Program-made: the position numbers and the translations under genes
Shown here: positions 52,204 to 60,692 of the stretch, piece after piece
How positions within the stretch are numbered: position 1 is the first letter of the stretch
Layout: each line of letters starts with the position of its first letter
The notes under the pieces: model-generated
What the model was told of the DNA's origin: nothing
The model's input: the letters and a program-made list of their open reading frames with translations, nothing else
The model's database searches: none
Assembly: GCF_002294985.1 (NCBI RefSeq)
Contig: NZ_NSGE01000001.1
Span: 744,001 to 808,000, forward strand
Direction: 5' to 3'
DNA from: Mesorhizobium sp. WSM3862
GTDB taxonomy: Bacteria; Pseudomonadota; Alphaproteobacteria; Rhizobiales; Rhizobiaceae
Length of the DNA stretch: 64,000 bases

Positions 52204-52590
52204 CTACGTGTTGACACCCAGCTCCGCCAACCGTTCCACGCAGGACTCCTCGGCCTGGTCGAGCTCGGCAAGAGTCTCCTCGAGGTCGCGCCGTTTCTGG
52301 CGTAGGTCCTCGCGCTTTTCCTCGATGCGCTTGATCATCAGCTTGAGCTGGCCGACCTCGCCGGGCGGTTCCTTGTACATCTGGATGATTTCGCGGATTT
52401 CGGCGATCGAGAAGCCGAGCCGCTTGCCGCGCATGATCTGGCGGATCAGATGCCGGTCGGACGGGCGAAACAGCCGCGTGCGCCCGCGCCGGATCGGCTG
52501 CACCAGCCCCTCGTCCTCATAGAACCGCAACGTCCGGGTCGACACGTCGAATTCGCGCGTCAGCTCGGTGATCGTGTAATATTCCCGCAT
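52204..52590 (-). CDS. MerR family transcriptional regulator
   Basis: A 128-aa regulator. The N-terminal winged helix is YYTITELTREFDVSTRTLRF followed by YEDEGLVQPIRRG; the C-terminal half is a coiled coil (KRIEEKREDLRQKRRDLEET) with one Cys near the end. It resembles the LiuR-type regulators found beside branched-chain amino acid catabolic genes, but no such genes are next to it here. ATG 52590 is chosen over a non-conserved 20-residue extension. Confidence 0.84.
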   Translation of the reverse strand: MREYYTITELTREFDVSTRTLRFYEDEGLVQPIRRGRTRLFRPSDRHLIRQIMRGKRLGFSIAEIREIIQMYKEPPGEVGQLKLMIKRIEEKREDLRQKRRDLEETLAELDQAEESCVERLAELGVNT

Positions 52591-52734
52591 TCTCGCTCCC
52601 ACGCCCAAACGTCCAAGCGTCGCCACGCAGAAGCGTCGCCCTTTCTCCAATCAACCCCGTCTGTGCCGGAATCGGCATCTGACCCTAGGGCAACGTCGCA
52701 CGGCATTTACGTAAAAGTCAATTATAGCACTGTC

Positions 52735-54153
52735 TTAAGGAACGCCAAACCACCAGGTGGCCAATCCGAGGAAGGCAAAGAAGCCGACGCAGTCGGTGAC
52801 CGTCGTGACGAAGACGGCGGAGGCTACCGCCGGGTCGATCTTGAAGCGGTCGAGCAGCAGCGGGATGAGAATGCCTGCCAGGGCCGCCGCGAACATGTTG
52901 ATGATCATCGCCGCCGCGATAATGCCCCCCAGGTTGGGGTCGTGGAACCACAGTCCAGCAACCATGCCGATCAGCACCGCAAAGACGATGCCGTTGATGA
53001 AGCCCACTCCCACCTCACGGCGGATGATCCGGGCGGCGTTGTAGATGTCCAGATCCCTGGTCGCCAGCGCCCGCACCGTGACGGTCATCGTCTGCGAGCC
53101 GGCATTGCCGCCCATGCCGGCAACGATCGGCATCAGCACCGCGAGCGCCACGATATGCTCGATGGTCTGGTCGAACAGGCCAATCACCGAGGCCGCGAGA
53201 AACGCCGTGACCAGATTGACCAGCAGCCACGGCACACGCGATCGCGAGGTCGCAAGCACGGTGTCGGATAGCTCTTCGTCGCCGACGCCGCCCATGCGCA
53301 GAAGGTCCTCCTCTGCCTCCTGCTGGATGACGTCGACCACGTCGTCGATGGTGAGCACGCCGACCAGACGCTCGTTCTCGTCGACCACGGCGGCCGATAG
53401 CAGATCGTACTGCTCGAATTCCCGCGCCGCCTCTTCCTGGTCCATGGTGGCAGGGATGGCATGGCGCGTTTCATGCATCACCTCCTCGACCTTCACCGCG
53501 CGCTTGGTGCGCAGGATCTGGTCGAGATCGATGGCACCGAGCAGTTTGAAGCTCGGATCGATGACGAAGATCTGGCTGAAGCGATCGGGAAGGTTCTTGT
53601 CCTCGCGCATGTAGTCGATCGTCTGGCCGATGGTCCAGAACGGCGGCACGGCGACGAACTCGGTCTGCATGCGCCGGCCGGCCGTCTCTTCCGGATAGTC
53701 GAGAGCGCGCCGCAGCCGGATGCGCTCGGTGAACGGCAATTGCGACAGGATCTCGTCCTGGTCCTCCTGGTCGAGGTCTTCCAGGATGTAGACGGCGTCG
53801 TCGGAATCGAGTTCCTGCACCGCCTGCGCGATCTGCTCGTTTGGCAAATTGTCGACGATGTCGAGCCGGATCGCCTCATCCACCTCAGTCAGCGCCGAAA
53901 AGTCGAAATCCGAGCCAAGCAATTCGACCAGCGCGCGGCGCTGCTCGGGATGGAGTGCTTCCAGCAGATCGCCGAGTTCCGACTGATGCAAGTCGTCGAC
54001 TTCGCGTTTTAAGATGAGCGTGTCGCGATCGGCGATGGCCGCGCCGATCTGCGCAAGGAAGGCAGAACGGACGGCGCCGTCCTCGCCATAGATGTCGGCG
54101 CCGCCTTCCTCGACGGTCCTGGCGCCGGTCGTCTCTCTGTCCTGGCCTTCCAC
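52735..54153 (-). CDS. mgtE: magnesium transporter MgtE
   Basis: A 472-aa Mg2+ channel. It has an N-terminal superhelical domain (about 30-150, [20 protein letters not shown]), a CBS pair (about 155-280) and five transmembrane helices from about 310, with the pore signature [20 protein letters not shown]. Full length for the family. Monocistronic. Confidence 0.93.
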   Translation of the reverse strand: MEGQDRETTGARTVEEGGADIYGEDGAVRSAFLAQIGAAIADRDTLILKREVDDLHQSELGDLLEALHPEQRRALVELLGSDFDFSALTEVDEAIRLDIVDNLPNEQIAQAVQELDSDDAVYILEDLDQEDQDEILSQLPFTERIRLRRALDYPEETAGRRMQTEFVAVPPFWTIGQTIDYMREDKNLPDRFSQIFVIDPSFKLLGAIDLDQILRTKRAVKVEEVMHETRHAIPATMDQEEAAREFEQYDLLSAAVVDENERLVGVLTIDDVVDVIQQEAEEDLLRMGGVGDEELSDTVLATSRSRVPWLLVNLVTAFLAASVIGLFDQTIEHIVALAVLMPIVAGMGGNAGSQTMTVTVRALATRDLDIYNAARIIRREVGVGFINGIVFAVLIGMVAGLWFHDPNLGGIIAAAMIINMFAAALAGILIPLLLDRFKIDPAVASAVFVTTVTDCVGFFAFLGLATWWFGVP

Positions 54154-54200
54154 CAGCGCCTCCCGCCAACAGCAATCCGGAAAGGGTGTGAATCAGGTCT

Positions 54201-54249
54201 AGAGCATGAGCCCGAAAAGTGGAAACCGCATTTCGGGAAATCCGATGCT
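54201..54249. repeat. rhizobial palindromic repeat (AGAGCATG family)
   Basis: Starts AGAGCATGAGCCCGAAAAGTG and ends GATGCT, with CCCGAAA facing TTTCGGG. It is a distinct but related palindrome to the ATGCATGTCG family and lies upstream of mgtE. Confidence 0.6.
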
Positions 54250-54439
54250 TATGCGGCAGATAGGGTCGAGACACGATTCGTCCTGAGAAAATATAGCCGT
54301 AGCGCGCGGAATATTCAGAGAAATGTCCCCGCGACGCCTCCCGGTAAAGGCGGGTCGCGCCGCATTTGCGGGTTCAGCCGCCGCGACAGCGCATGTCGCT
54401 GCGGAAAGAGCGCCCTTTTGCTGTTGGGGCAGAATTGCC

Positions 54440-55168
54440 ATGATGCAGGTCCAGGTGGATCGGCAAGCGCGAGATCGACAGGACAATCGGCAGGCCTTGA
54501 ACCTCAAGTCCCGGAAAACGAACGAAGCAGTTGGCGAGCAGCGCGTGCGTGTTATCGTCGCCGAGCGCAATCCGCTTGTCGTGTCTGCGCTTCGCGAGAT
54601 GCTGGAATGCGACGGGCGTTTCGAGCTGTTGAGCTCCGTGCCGAGCGGCAAGCAATTCCTGGAATTGGCGGCGAACACCGGGTTCGACGTCGCCGTCATC
54701 GGCTGGAAGCTCGCCGACATGGATGGCGCCGATGTCCTGGCGGAAATCCAGAACCGCAAGCTCGACCTGCGCATCACGGTCTTTTCCAATGATCATGACA
54801 TCGGCATCCTGAAGCAGTGCGTGCGGCTCGGCGCCCAGGGCTATTGCTTTCAGTTCGACGATCCCTCGATCATATTCGAGACGATCCTGGCGGTCGCGCA
54901 TGGGCGCATCTGCATCCCTTACATCGACATCAACAAGGTCAACGATACGCCGCTGTCGCAACTCACCGTGCGCGAGCGCGAATTGCTTGCGGTGCTTTCC
55001 GATGGCTGGACCAATCTCCAGATCGCGACCCGCACCGGGATCTCCGAGAACACGGTGAAGTACCATCTCAAAAATCTTTACGACAAGCTTGACGTGCGCA
55101 ACCGCGCCATGGCTGTCGCGCTCTATGCCAACGAGAAGCGACGCGGCTCCAAATCGCCTTTCGGGTAG
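54440..55168 (+). CDS. LuxR/NarL-type regulator with degenerate receiver domain
   Basis: A 242-aa regulator. Residues 36-155 have a receiver fold but lack its active site: the acidic pair is A41-E42, the phospho-acceptor position is G88 (AVIGWKLADMDG), and the usual Lys of GAxGYxxK is Q138. The C-terminal GerE HTH (about 172-235, LTVREREL, TGISENTVKYHLKNLYDKL) looks intact. It is therefore probably phosphorylation-independent. It precedes the serine-cycle operon by 121 bp on the same strand and is a good candidate regulator for it. ATG 54440 was chosen; upstream in-frame codons are possible. Confidence 0.8.
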   Translation: MMQVQVDRQARDRQDNRQALNLKSRKTNEAVGEQRVRVIVAERNPLVVSALREMLECDGRFELLSSVPSGKQFLELAANTGFDVAVIGWKLADMDGADVLAEIQNRKLDLRITVFSNDHDIGILKQCVRLGAQGYCFQFDDPSIIFETILAVAHGRICIPYIDINKVNDTPLSQLTVRERELLAVLSDGWTNLQIATRTGISENTVKYHLKNLYDKLDVRNRAMAVALYANEKRRGSKSPFG

Positions 55169-55289
55169 GCGGATCGGGTAGGCTCGACCTACCCACGCGT
55201 GGCGACAACTTACCCGGCAAGGTGTTGTCGCTCGGCGCCATCGACATGAAACTTCCTCCAGCATTCCAAAACGCAGGAGGAGTTTGCGC

Positions 55290-56480
55290 ATGGCCGGGTT
55301 TACCCATCTTTTCATCCCTGGACCCACCAACATTCCTGAAGAGGTCCGGCAGGCGATGAACCTGCCGATGGAAGACATGCGCGCCGCCTCCTTCCCCAAT
55401 CTTACGCTGCCGCTGTTCGAGGACATCAAGAAGGTTTTCAAGAACGAGACCGGCCGCGTCTTCATCTATCCGTCGTCCGGCACCGGCGCCTGGGAAGCGG
55501 CGATGACGAACGTGCTCAACCCGGGCGACCGGGTGCTGATGTCGCGCTTCGGCCAGTTCTCGCATCTGTGGGTCGATATGGCCGAGCGCCTCGGCTTCGA
55601 CGTCGACGTCATCGATTGCGAATGGGGAACCGGCGTCCCGCTCGACCTCTATGCCGAAAGGCTGCGGGCGGACAAGTCGCACCAGATCAAGGCGGTCTTC
55701 TGCACGCAAAACGAGACCGCGACCGGCGTTACCAGCGACGTCGCTGGCTGCCGAGCGGTGCTCGATGCGGTGAACCACCCAGCGCTCCTCTTCGTCGACG
55801 GGGTCTCGTCGATCGGCTCGATCGACTTCCGTCAGGAGGAATGGCGCGTCGACTGCGCGGTAAGCGGCTCACAGAAAGGTTTCATGCTGCCCGCCGGCCT
55901 CGGCTTCCTGTCGGTCAGCAAGAAGGCGCTGGCGGCGTCGCGAGTCGCGACCCACCGGCGCTGCTACTTCTCCTTCGATGACATGATCCGCGCCAACGAC
56001 GCCGGCTATTTCCCCTACACGCCCGCCACGCAGCTGCTGCGCGGCCTGCGCGCCTCGCTCGACCTGATCGCCGAGGAAGGGCTGGAGAACATCTTCGCCC
56101 GCCACCATCGCCTCGCCGAAGGCGTGCGCAAGGCCGTCGACGCTTGGGGGCTGAAGCTGTGCGCCAAGGCGCCGCAATGGCACTCCGATACGGTGAGCGC
56201 GATCCTGGTGCCGGAAGGCATCGACAGCGGCGACGTCGTCAAGCGCGCCTACCGCACCTATCAGACATCGCTCGGCGGCGGCCTCAACAAGGTCTTCGGC
56301 AAGGTCTTTCGCATCGGCCATCTCGGCTGGCTGAACGAGGTGATGGTCTGCGCCTCGCTGTCGGCGGCCGAAATGGCGCTGCTTGATTGCGGAGTGCGCC
56401 TGGCGCCGGGCTCGGGCGTGGCGGCTGCGATCGAGCATTTCCGGCGCACGGCCGCAATGCCGGTCGCCGAGGCGGCGTGA
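55290..56480 (+). CDS. sgaA: serine--glyoxylate aminotransferase
   Basis: A 396-aa class V aminotransferase converting serine plus glyoxylate to hydroxypyruvate plus glycine in the serine cycle. It opens FIPGPTNIPEEVRQAM, with K196 in SGSQKGFM as PLP lysine and a long match to SgaA-type proteins. AGGAGGA 8 nt upstream supports ATG 55290 over a TTG two codons earlier. First gene of the serine-cycle block; 10 bp to the next gene. Confidence 0.9.
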   Translation: MAGFTHLFIPGPTNIPEEVRQAMNLPMEDMRAASFPNLTLPLFEDIKKVFKNETGRVFIYPSSGTGAWEAAMTNVLNPGDRVLMSRFGQFSHLWVDMAERLGFDVDVIDCEWGTGVPLDLYAERLRADKSHQIKAVFCTQNETATGVTSDVAGCRAVLDAVNHPALLFVDGVSSIGSIDFRQEEWRVDCAVSGSQKGFMLPAGLGFLSVSKKALAASRVATHRRCYFSFDDMIRANDAGYFPYTPATQLLRGLRASLDLIAEEGLENIFARHHRLAEGVRKAVDAWGLKLCAKAPQWHSDTVSAILVPEGIDSGDVVKRAYRTYQTSLGGGLNKVFGKVFRIGHLGWLNEVMVCASLSAAEMALLDCGVRLAPGSGVAAAIEHFRRTAAMPVAEAA

Positions 56481-56490
56481 GGAACGGACG

Positions 56491-57453
56491 ATGAGCCACA
56501 CCATCAACCACCTCAAGAAGCTCAGGCTCCAGCGCAGCGAGCTGGCGGTTCCCGGCTCCAGCCCGGAAATGATCGACAAGGCGGCGAACAGCGCCGCCGA
56601 CTTCGTCTTCCTCGACATCGAGGACGCGGTGGCGCCGCCCGACAAGGAGCGCGCGCGCAAGAACATCATCCAGGCGCTGAACGACATCGATTGGCGCGCC
56701 AAGGGCAAGACCGTGTCGGTGCGCATCAACGGCCTCGACACCCACTACATGTACCGCGACGTGGTCGACGTCATGGAACAGGCCGGCGACCGGCTCGACA
56801 CGATCCTGGTGCCGAAGGTCGGCGTACCGGCGGACCTCTACATGGTCGAGGCCATGATCAACCAGATCGAGATGGCCAAGGGTTTCAAGACCCGGGTCGG
56901 CCTCGAAGCGCTGATCGAAACCGCGCTCGGCATGGCCAATGTCGAGGCGATCGCCGCCACGCCCGGCCGGCTCGAAGCGATGCATTTCGGCGTCGCCGAT
57001 TACGCCGCCAGCAACAAGGCGCGCACCGTCAACATCGGCGGCCTCAACCCTGACTATCCCGGCGATCAGTGGCATTTCGCCCTGTCGCGCATGACTGTCG
57101 CCTGCCGCGCCTATGGCTTGCGCGCCATCGACGGACCGTTCGGCGATTTCTCCGACCCCGAAGGTTACACAGCAGCCGCCAGGCGCGCCGCCGCACTCGG
57201 CATCGAAGGCAAATGGGCGATCCATCCGTCGCAAATCGCTCTGGCCAACGACGTGTTCTCGCCGCCGGAAAAGGAGGTCACCCGCGCTCGCCGCATCCTT
57301 GAAGTGCTCAAGGAAGCGGAGGCGCTCGGCAAGGGCGCGGCGGCGCTCGACGGCAAGATGATCGACGCTGCCTCGGAACGCATGGCACGCAATGTTCTGG
57401 TGGTGAGCGAGGCGATCGAGCGCGCCAGCCAGGCGCATAGCGCAGCGCATTAG
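56491..57453 (+). CDS. mcl: malyl-CoA lyase (HpcH/HpaI/CitE family)
   Basis: A 320-aa TIM-barrel lyase that splits malyl-CoA to glyoxylate and acetyl-CoA. Motifs are [24 protein letters not shown] (Mg-binding acid), [16 protein letters not shown] and [10 protein letters not shown] near the C-terminus. Its place between sgaA and mtkAB identifies it as the serine-cycle enzyme rather than a citrate lyase beta subunit. Confidence 0.88.
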   Translation: MSHTINHLKKLRLQRSELAVPGSSPEMIDKAANSAADFVFLDIEDAVAPPDKERARKNIIQALNDIDWRAKGKTVSVRINGLDTHYMYRDVVDVMEQAGDRLDTILVPKVGVPADLYMVEAMINQIEMAKGFKTRVGLEALIETALGMANVEAIAATPGRLEAMHFGVADYAASNKARTVNIGGLNPDYPGDQWHFALSRMTVACRAYGLRAIDGPFGDFSDPEGYTAAARRAAALGIEGKWAIHPSQIALANDVFSPPEKEVTRARRILEVLKEAEALGKGAAALDGKMIDAASERMARNVLVVSEAIERASQAHSAAH

Positions 57454-57470
57454 ATTACCGGGAGGACAAG

Positions 57471-58658
57471 ATGGACATTCACGAATACCAGGCCAAGGAA
57501 CTGCTCGCCCGCCACGGCGTGCATGTCCCGCGCGGCGGCCTTGCCTACAGCCCCGAGCAGGCGACCTACCGGGCGCGCGAGATCGGCGGCTCGAAATGGG
57601 TGCTGAAGGCGCAGGTCCATTCCGGCGCACGCGGCAAAGCCGGCGGCATCAAGCTCTGCTCCAACGACGAGGAGATCTCCAACGCCGCCGAGGGCATGCT
57701 CGGCCGAAAGCTGGTCACCCAGCAGACCGGCCCGCGCGGCAAGCTGATCTCGCGCCTCTATCTCGAGGAAGCCGTCGACATCGCGCAGGAGCTCTATCTC
57801 GGCTTCGTGCTCGACCGGAAGGAAGAGCGCGTCATGATCGTGGCATCGGCCGCCGGCGGCATGGAGATCGAGGACATTTCCGAAAAGAAGCCGGATTCCA
57901 TCATCCGCGCCACCGTCGATCCGGGCGTCGGCATGCAGGGCTTCCAGGCGCGCGAGATCGCCTTCGGCCTCGGACTTGAAAGCAACCTGATCGGCAAGGC
58001 GACCGAGACCATCCTCGGCTGCTACCAGGTGTTCCGCGACTACGACGCCTCGATGCTGGAGATCAATCCGCTGGTGGTGACCCGCGACGGCAGCCTCGTC
58101 GCGCTCGACGCCAAAATGTCGTTCGACGAGAACGCGCTGTTCCGCCGCCCGGAAATCTCGGAACTGCGCGACAAGAGCCAGGAAGACCCGCGTGAGACTT
58201 TTGCGAGCGATCGCGGTCTCTCCTATGTCGGGCTGGACGGCAATATCGGGTGCATCATCAACGGCGCAGGCCTCGCCATGGCGACGATGGACATGATCAA
58301 GATCGCCGGCGGCGAACCGGCCAATTTCCTCGACATCGGCGGCGGCGCTTCGCCCGAGCGGGTGGCGAAATCCTTCCGCGCCGTGCTCGGCGACAAGAAT
58401 GTCGAGACCATCCTGGTCAACATCTTCGCCGGCATCAACCGCTGTGACTGGGTCGCCGAAGGCGTCATCAAGGCGATTCGCGAGGTCGGCGTCGACGTGC
58501 CGCTGGTGGTGCGCCTCTCCGGCACCAAGGTCGAGGAAGGACGCAAGATCCTGGCCGATTCCGGCGAGGCGGTGATCGTCGCCGATACGCTGGCCGAAGC
58601 CGCCGAAAAGGCCGTCGCCGCCTGGCGCGAAGGCACCAAGAACAAGAAAGCAGCCTGA
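57471..58658 (+). CDS. mtkA: malate--CoA ligase subunit beta
   Basis: A 395-aa SucC-like ATP-grasp subunit. It starts [17 protein letters not shown], with [19 protein letters not shown] in the ATP-grasp fold and [16 protein letters not shown] in the CoA-ligase part. With mcl and sgaA beside it, malate rather than succinate is the likely acid. GGAGG precedes the ATG; 17 bp follow mcl. Confidence 0.9.
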   Translation: MDIHEYQAKELLARHGVHVPRGGLAYSPEQATYRAREIGGSKWVLKAQVHSGARGKAGGIKLCSNDEEISNAAEGMLGRKLVTQQTGPRGKLISRLYLEEAVDIAQELYLGFVLDRKEERVMIVASAAGGMEIEDISEKKPDSIIRATVDPGVGMQGFQAREIAFGLGLESNLIGKATETILGCYQVFRDYDASMLEINPLVVTRDGSLVALDAKMSFDENALFRRPEISELRDKSQEDPRETFASDRGLSYVGLDGNIGCIINGAGLAMATMDMIKIAGGEPANFLDIGGGASPERVAKSFRAVLGDKNVETILVNIFAGINRCDWVAEGVIKAIREVGVDVPLVVRLSGTKVEEGRKILADSGEAVIVADTLAEAAEKAVAAWREGTKNKKAA

Positions 58659-58671
58659 GGGAGGTCGAGAA

Positions 58672-59571
58672 ATGGCAATCCTGCTCAACCGCAGCACGCG
58701 CGTCATCGTCCAGGGTTTCACCGGCAAGATCGGCAGCTTCCACGCCGACGACATGAAGCGCTACGGCACAAAGCTGGTCGGCGGCGTCACCCCCGGCAAA
58801 GGCGGCCAGACGCATCTCGGCCTGCCCGTCTTCAACACCGTCAAGGGCGCTGTACGCGAGACCCGCGCCGAGGCGAGCATCGTCTTCGTGCCGCCGCCCT
58901 TCGCCGCCGATTCGATCATGGAGGCGGCGGACGCCGGCATTAAGCTTTGCGTCTGCATCACCGACGGCATCCCCTCCCAGGACATGATGCAGGTGAAGCG
59001 CTACATGCGCCGCTACCGCTTCGAGGACCGCATGCGGCTCGTCGGCCCGAACTGCGCCGGCGTCATCACGCCCGGACAGGCGTTGATGGGCATCATGCCC
59101 GGCAGCATCTATCTCCCCGGACGCGTTGGCATCGTCGGGCGCTCGGGCACGCTGGGCTACGAGGCCGCCTCGCAGATGAAGGCGTTGGGCATCGGTGTCT
59201 CGACCAGCGTCGGCATCGGCGGCGATCCGATCAATGGTTCGTCCTTCAAGGATATTCTTCAGCTCTTCGAGCGCGACGAGGACACCGACGCCGTGGTGAT
59301 GATCGGCGAGATCGGCGGACCACAGGAAGCCGAGGCCGCGATCTGGGCGCGCGACAACATGCGAAAGCCGCTGATCGCCTACATCGCCGGACTTTCGGCG
59401 CCGAAGGGCCGCCGCATGGGCCATGCCGGCGCCATCATCTCCGCCTTCGGCGAGTCGGCGCAGGAAAAGGTCGAGATCCTGAAAGACGCCGGCGTCGTCA
59501 TCGTGCCGACGCCTGCCTCCTTCGGCGAGGTCGTGGCCGATACGCTGGCGCGGACCAAGAAGGCGGCGTGA
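58672..59571 (+). CDS. mtkB: malate--CoA ligase subunit alpha
   Basis: A 299-aa SucD-like subunit. The CoA-binding Rossmann part has [16 protein letters not shown], and [11 protein letters not shown] contains the His that carries the phosphate intermediate. It pairs with mtkA, 13 bp upstream. Confidence 0.9.
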   Translation: MAILLNRSTRVIVQGFTGKIGSFHADDMKRYGTKLVGGVTPGKGGQTHLGLPVFNTVKGAVRETRAEASIVFVPPPFAADSIMEAADAGIKLCVCITDGIPSQDMMQVKRYMRRYRFEDRMRLVGPNCAGVITPGQALMGIMPGSIYLPGRVGIVGRSGTLGYEAASQMKALGIGVSTSVGIGGDPINGSSFKDILQLFERDEDTDAVVMIGEIGGPQEAEAAIWARDNMRKPLIAYIAGLSAPKGRRMGHAGAIISAFGESAQEKVEILKDAGVVIVPTPASFGEVVADTLARTKKAA

Positions 59572-59657
59572 CGGCCCCCACGGCCGCACATTCCACAAAA
59601 AGGTGAAGTCTGGGCCGGCGCAAACGTCGCGGCGGCCATCGACCAGCAGGAAACTCG

Positions 59658-60626
59658 ATGAAACCGCGTTTGATTGTCACCCGCAGATGGCCGGCCGCCG
59701 TCGAAGCGATCCTCGCCGAACGCTTCGACACGACGTTCAACGACAGCGACGAGCCGCTGAGCCCTGCCGCGATGACGTCCGCCTTCGCGCATTTCGACGC
59801 GATCCTGGCGACGGTCAGCGACCGCTTGCCGGTTGCGGTGTTCCCCGAGACCGCCGCCCGCACCCGCATCATCGCCAATTTCGGCGTCGGCTTCAGCCAT
59901 ATCGATGTCGCGGCGGCCCGCGACCGCGACATCGTGGTGACCAACACGCCTGGCGTGCTGACCGATTGCACCGCCGACCTTGCGCTTAGCCTGATGCTGG
60001 CCGTCGCGCGCCGGACCGGCGAGGGCGAGCGGCAGTTGCGCGCCGGCGAGTGGCGAGGCTGGTCGCCGACCCACATGGCCGGGGCAAAAGTGTCGGGCAA
60101 GACCTTGGGTATTGTCGGCATGGGGCGCATCGGCAAAGCGACGGCCAGGCGCGCGCATTTCGGCTTCGGCATGAAGATCGTATTCTTCAACCGGTCACCG
60201 GTCGATGATGACGAGACGCGCGCTATGGGCGCGGAGCAGTTGCCGACTTTGGACGATGTGCTTACGGCATCCGATTTCGTCTCGCTGCACTGTCCGGGCG
60301 GCGCGGAAAACCGCCATCTCATCGATGCTCGAAGCCTGGGGTTGATGAAACGCGGCGCCTTCCTGATCAACACCGCGCGCGGCGACGTCGTCGACCAGGA
60401 TGCCCTGATCGGTGCACTGCAACGGCGCGAGATCGCAGGTGCAGGTCTCGACGTCTTTGCCGACGAGCCCGCCGTTCCGGAAGCGCTGAAGCAGTTGGAG
60501 AACGTCGTGCTGTTGCCGCATCTCGGCAGCGCGACCGAGGAAACGCGGGTGGCGATGGGCATGAAGGTGGTGGAGAACCTGACCGCCTTCTTCGAAGGCC
60601 GCCCCGTCCCCGATCGGGTCGCCTGA
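59658..60626 (+). CDS. hprA: hydroxypyruvate reductase / D-2-hydroxyacid dehydrogenase
   Basis: A 322-aa NAD-dependent dehydrogenase. The Rossmann motif is LGIVGMGRIGKATARRAHFG; catalytic Arg, Glu and His are in SLHCPGGAENRHLID, NTARGDVVDQDAL and LLPHLGSAT. In the serine cycle it reduces hydroxypyruvate to D-glycerate. It lies 86 bp after mtkB, so a second promoter is possible. Confidence 0.87.
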   Translation: MKPRLIVTRRWPAAVEAILAERFDTTFNDSDEPLSPAAMTSAFAHFDAILATVSDRLPVAVFPETAARTRIIANFGVGFSHIDVAAARDRDIVVTNTPGVLTDCTADLALSLMLAVARRTGEGERQLRAGEWRGWSPTHMAGAKVSGKTLGIVGMGRIGKATARRAHFGFGMKIVFFNRSPVDDDETRAMGAEQLPTLDDVLTASDFVSLHCPGGAENRHLIDARSLGLMKRGAFLINTARGDVVDQDALIGALQRREIAGAGLDVFADEPAVPEALKQLENVVLLPHLGSATEETRVAMGMKVVENLTAFFEGRPVPDRVA

Positions 60627-60692
60627 CAGCCGGCGCCGGCCTCCATTCAAGGCGCTGCTGCAGTTGCAATCGATGCAGCCGAGGAAAGCGGT

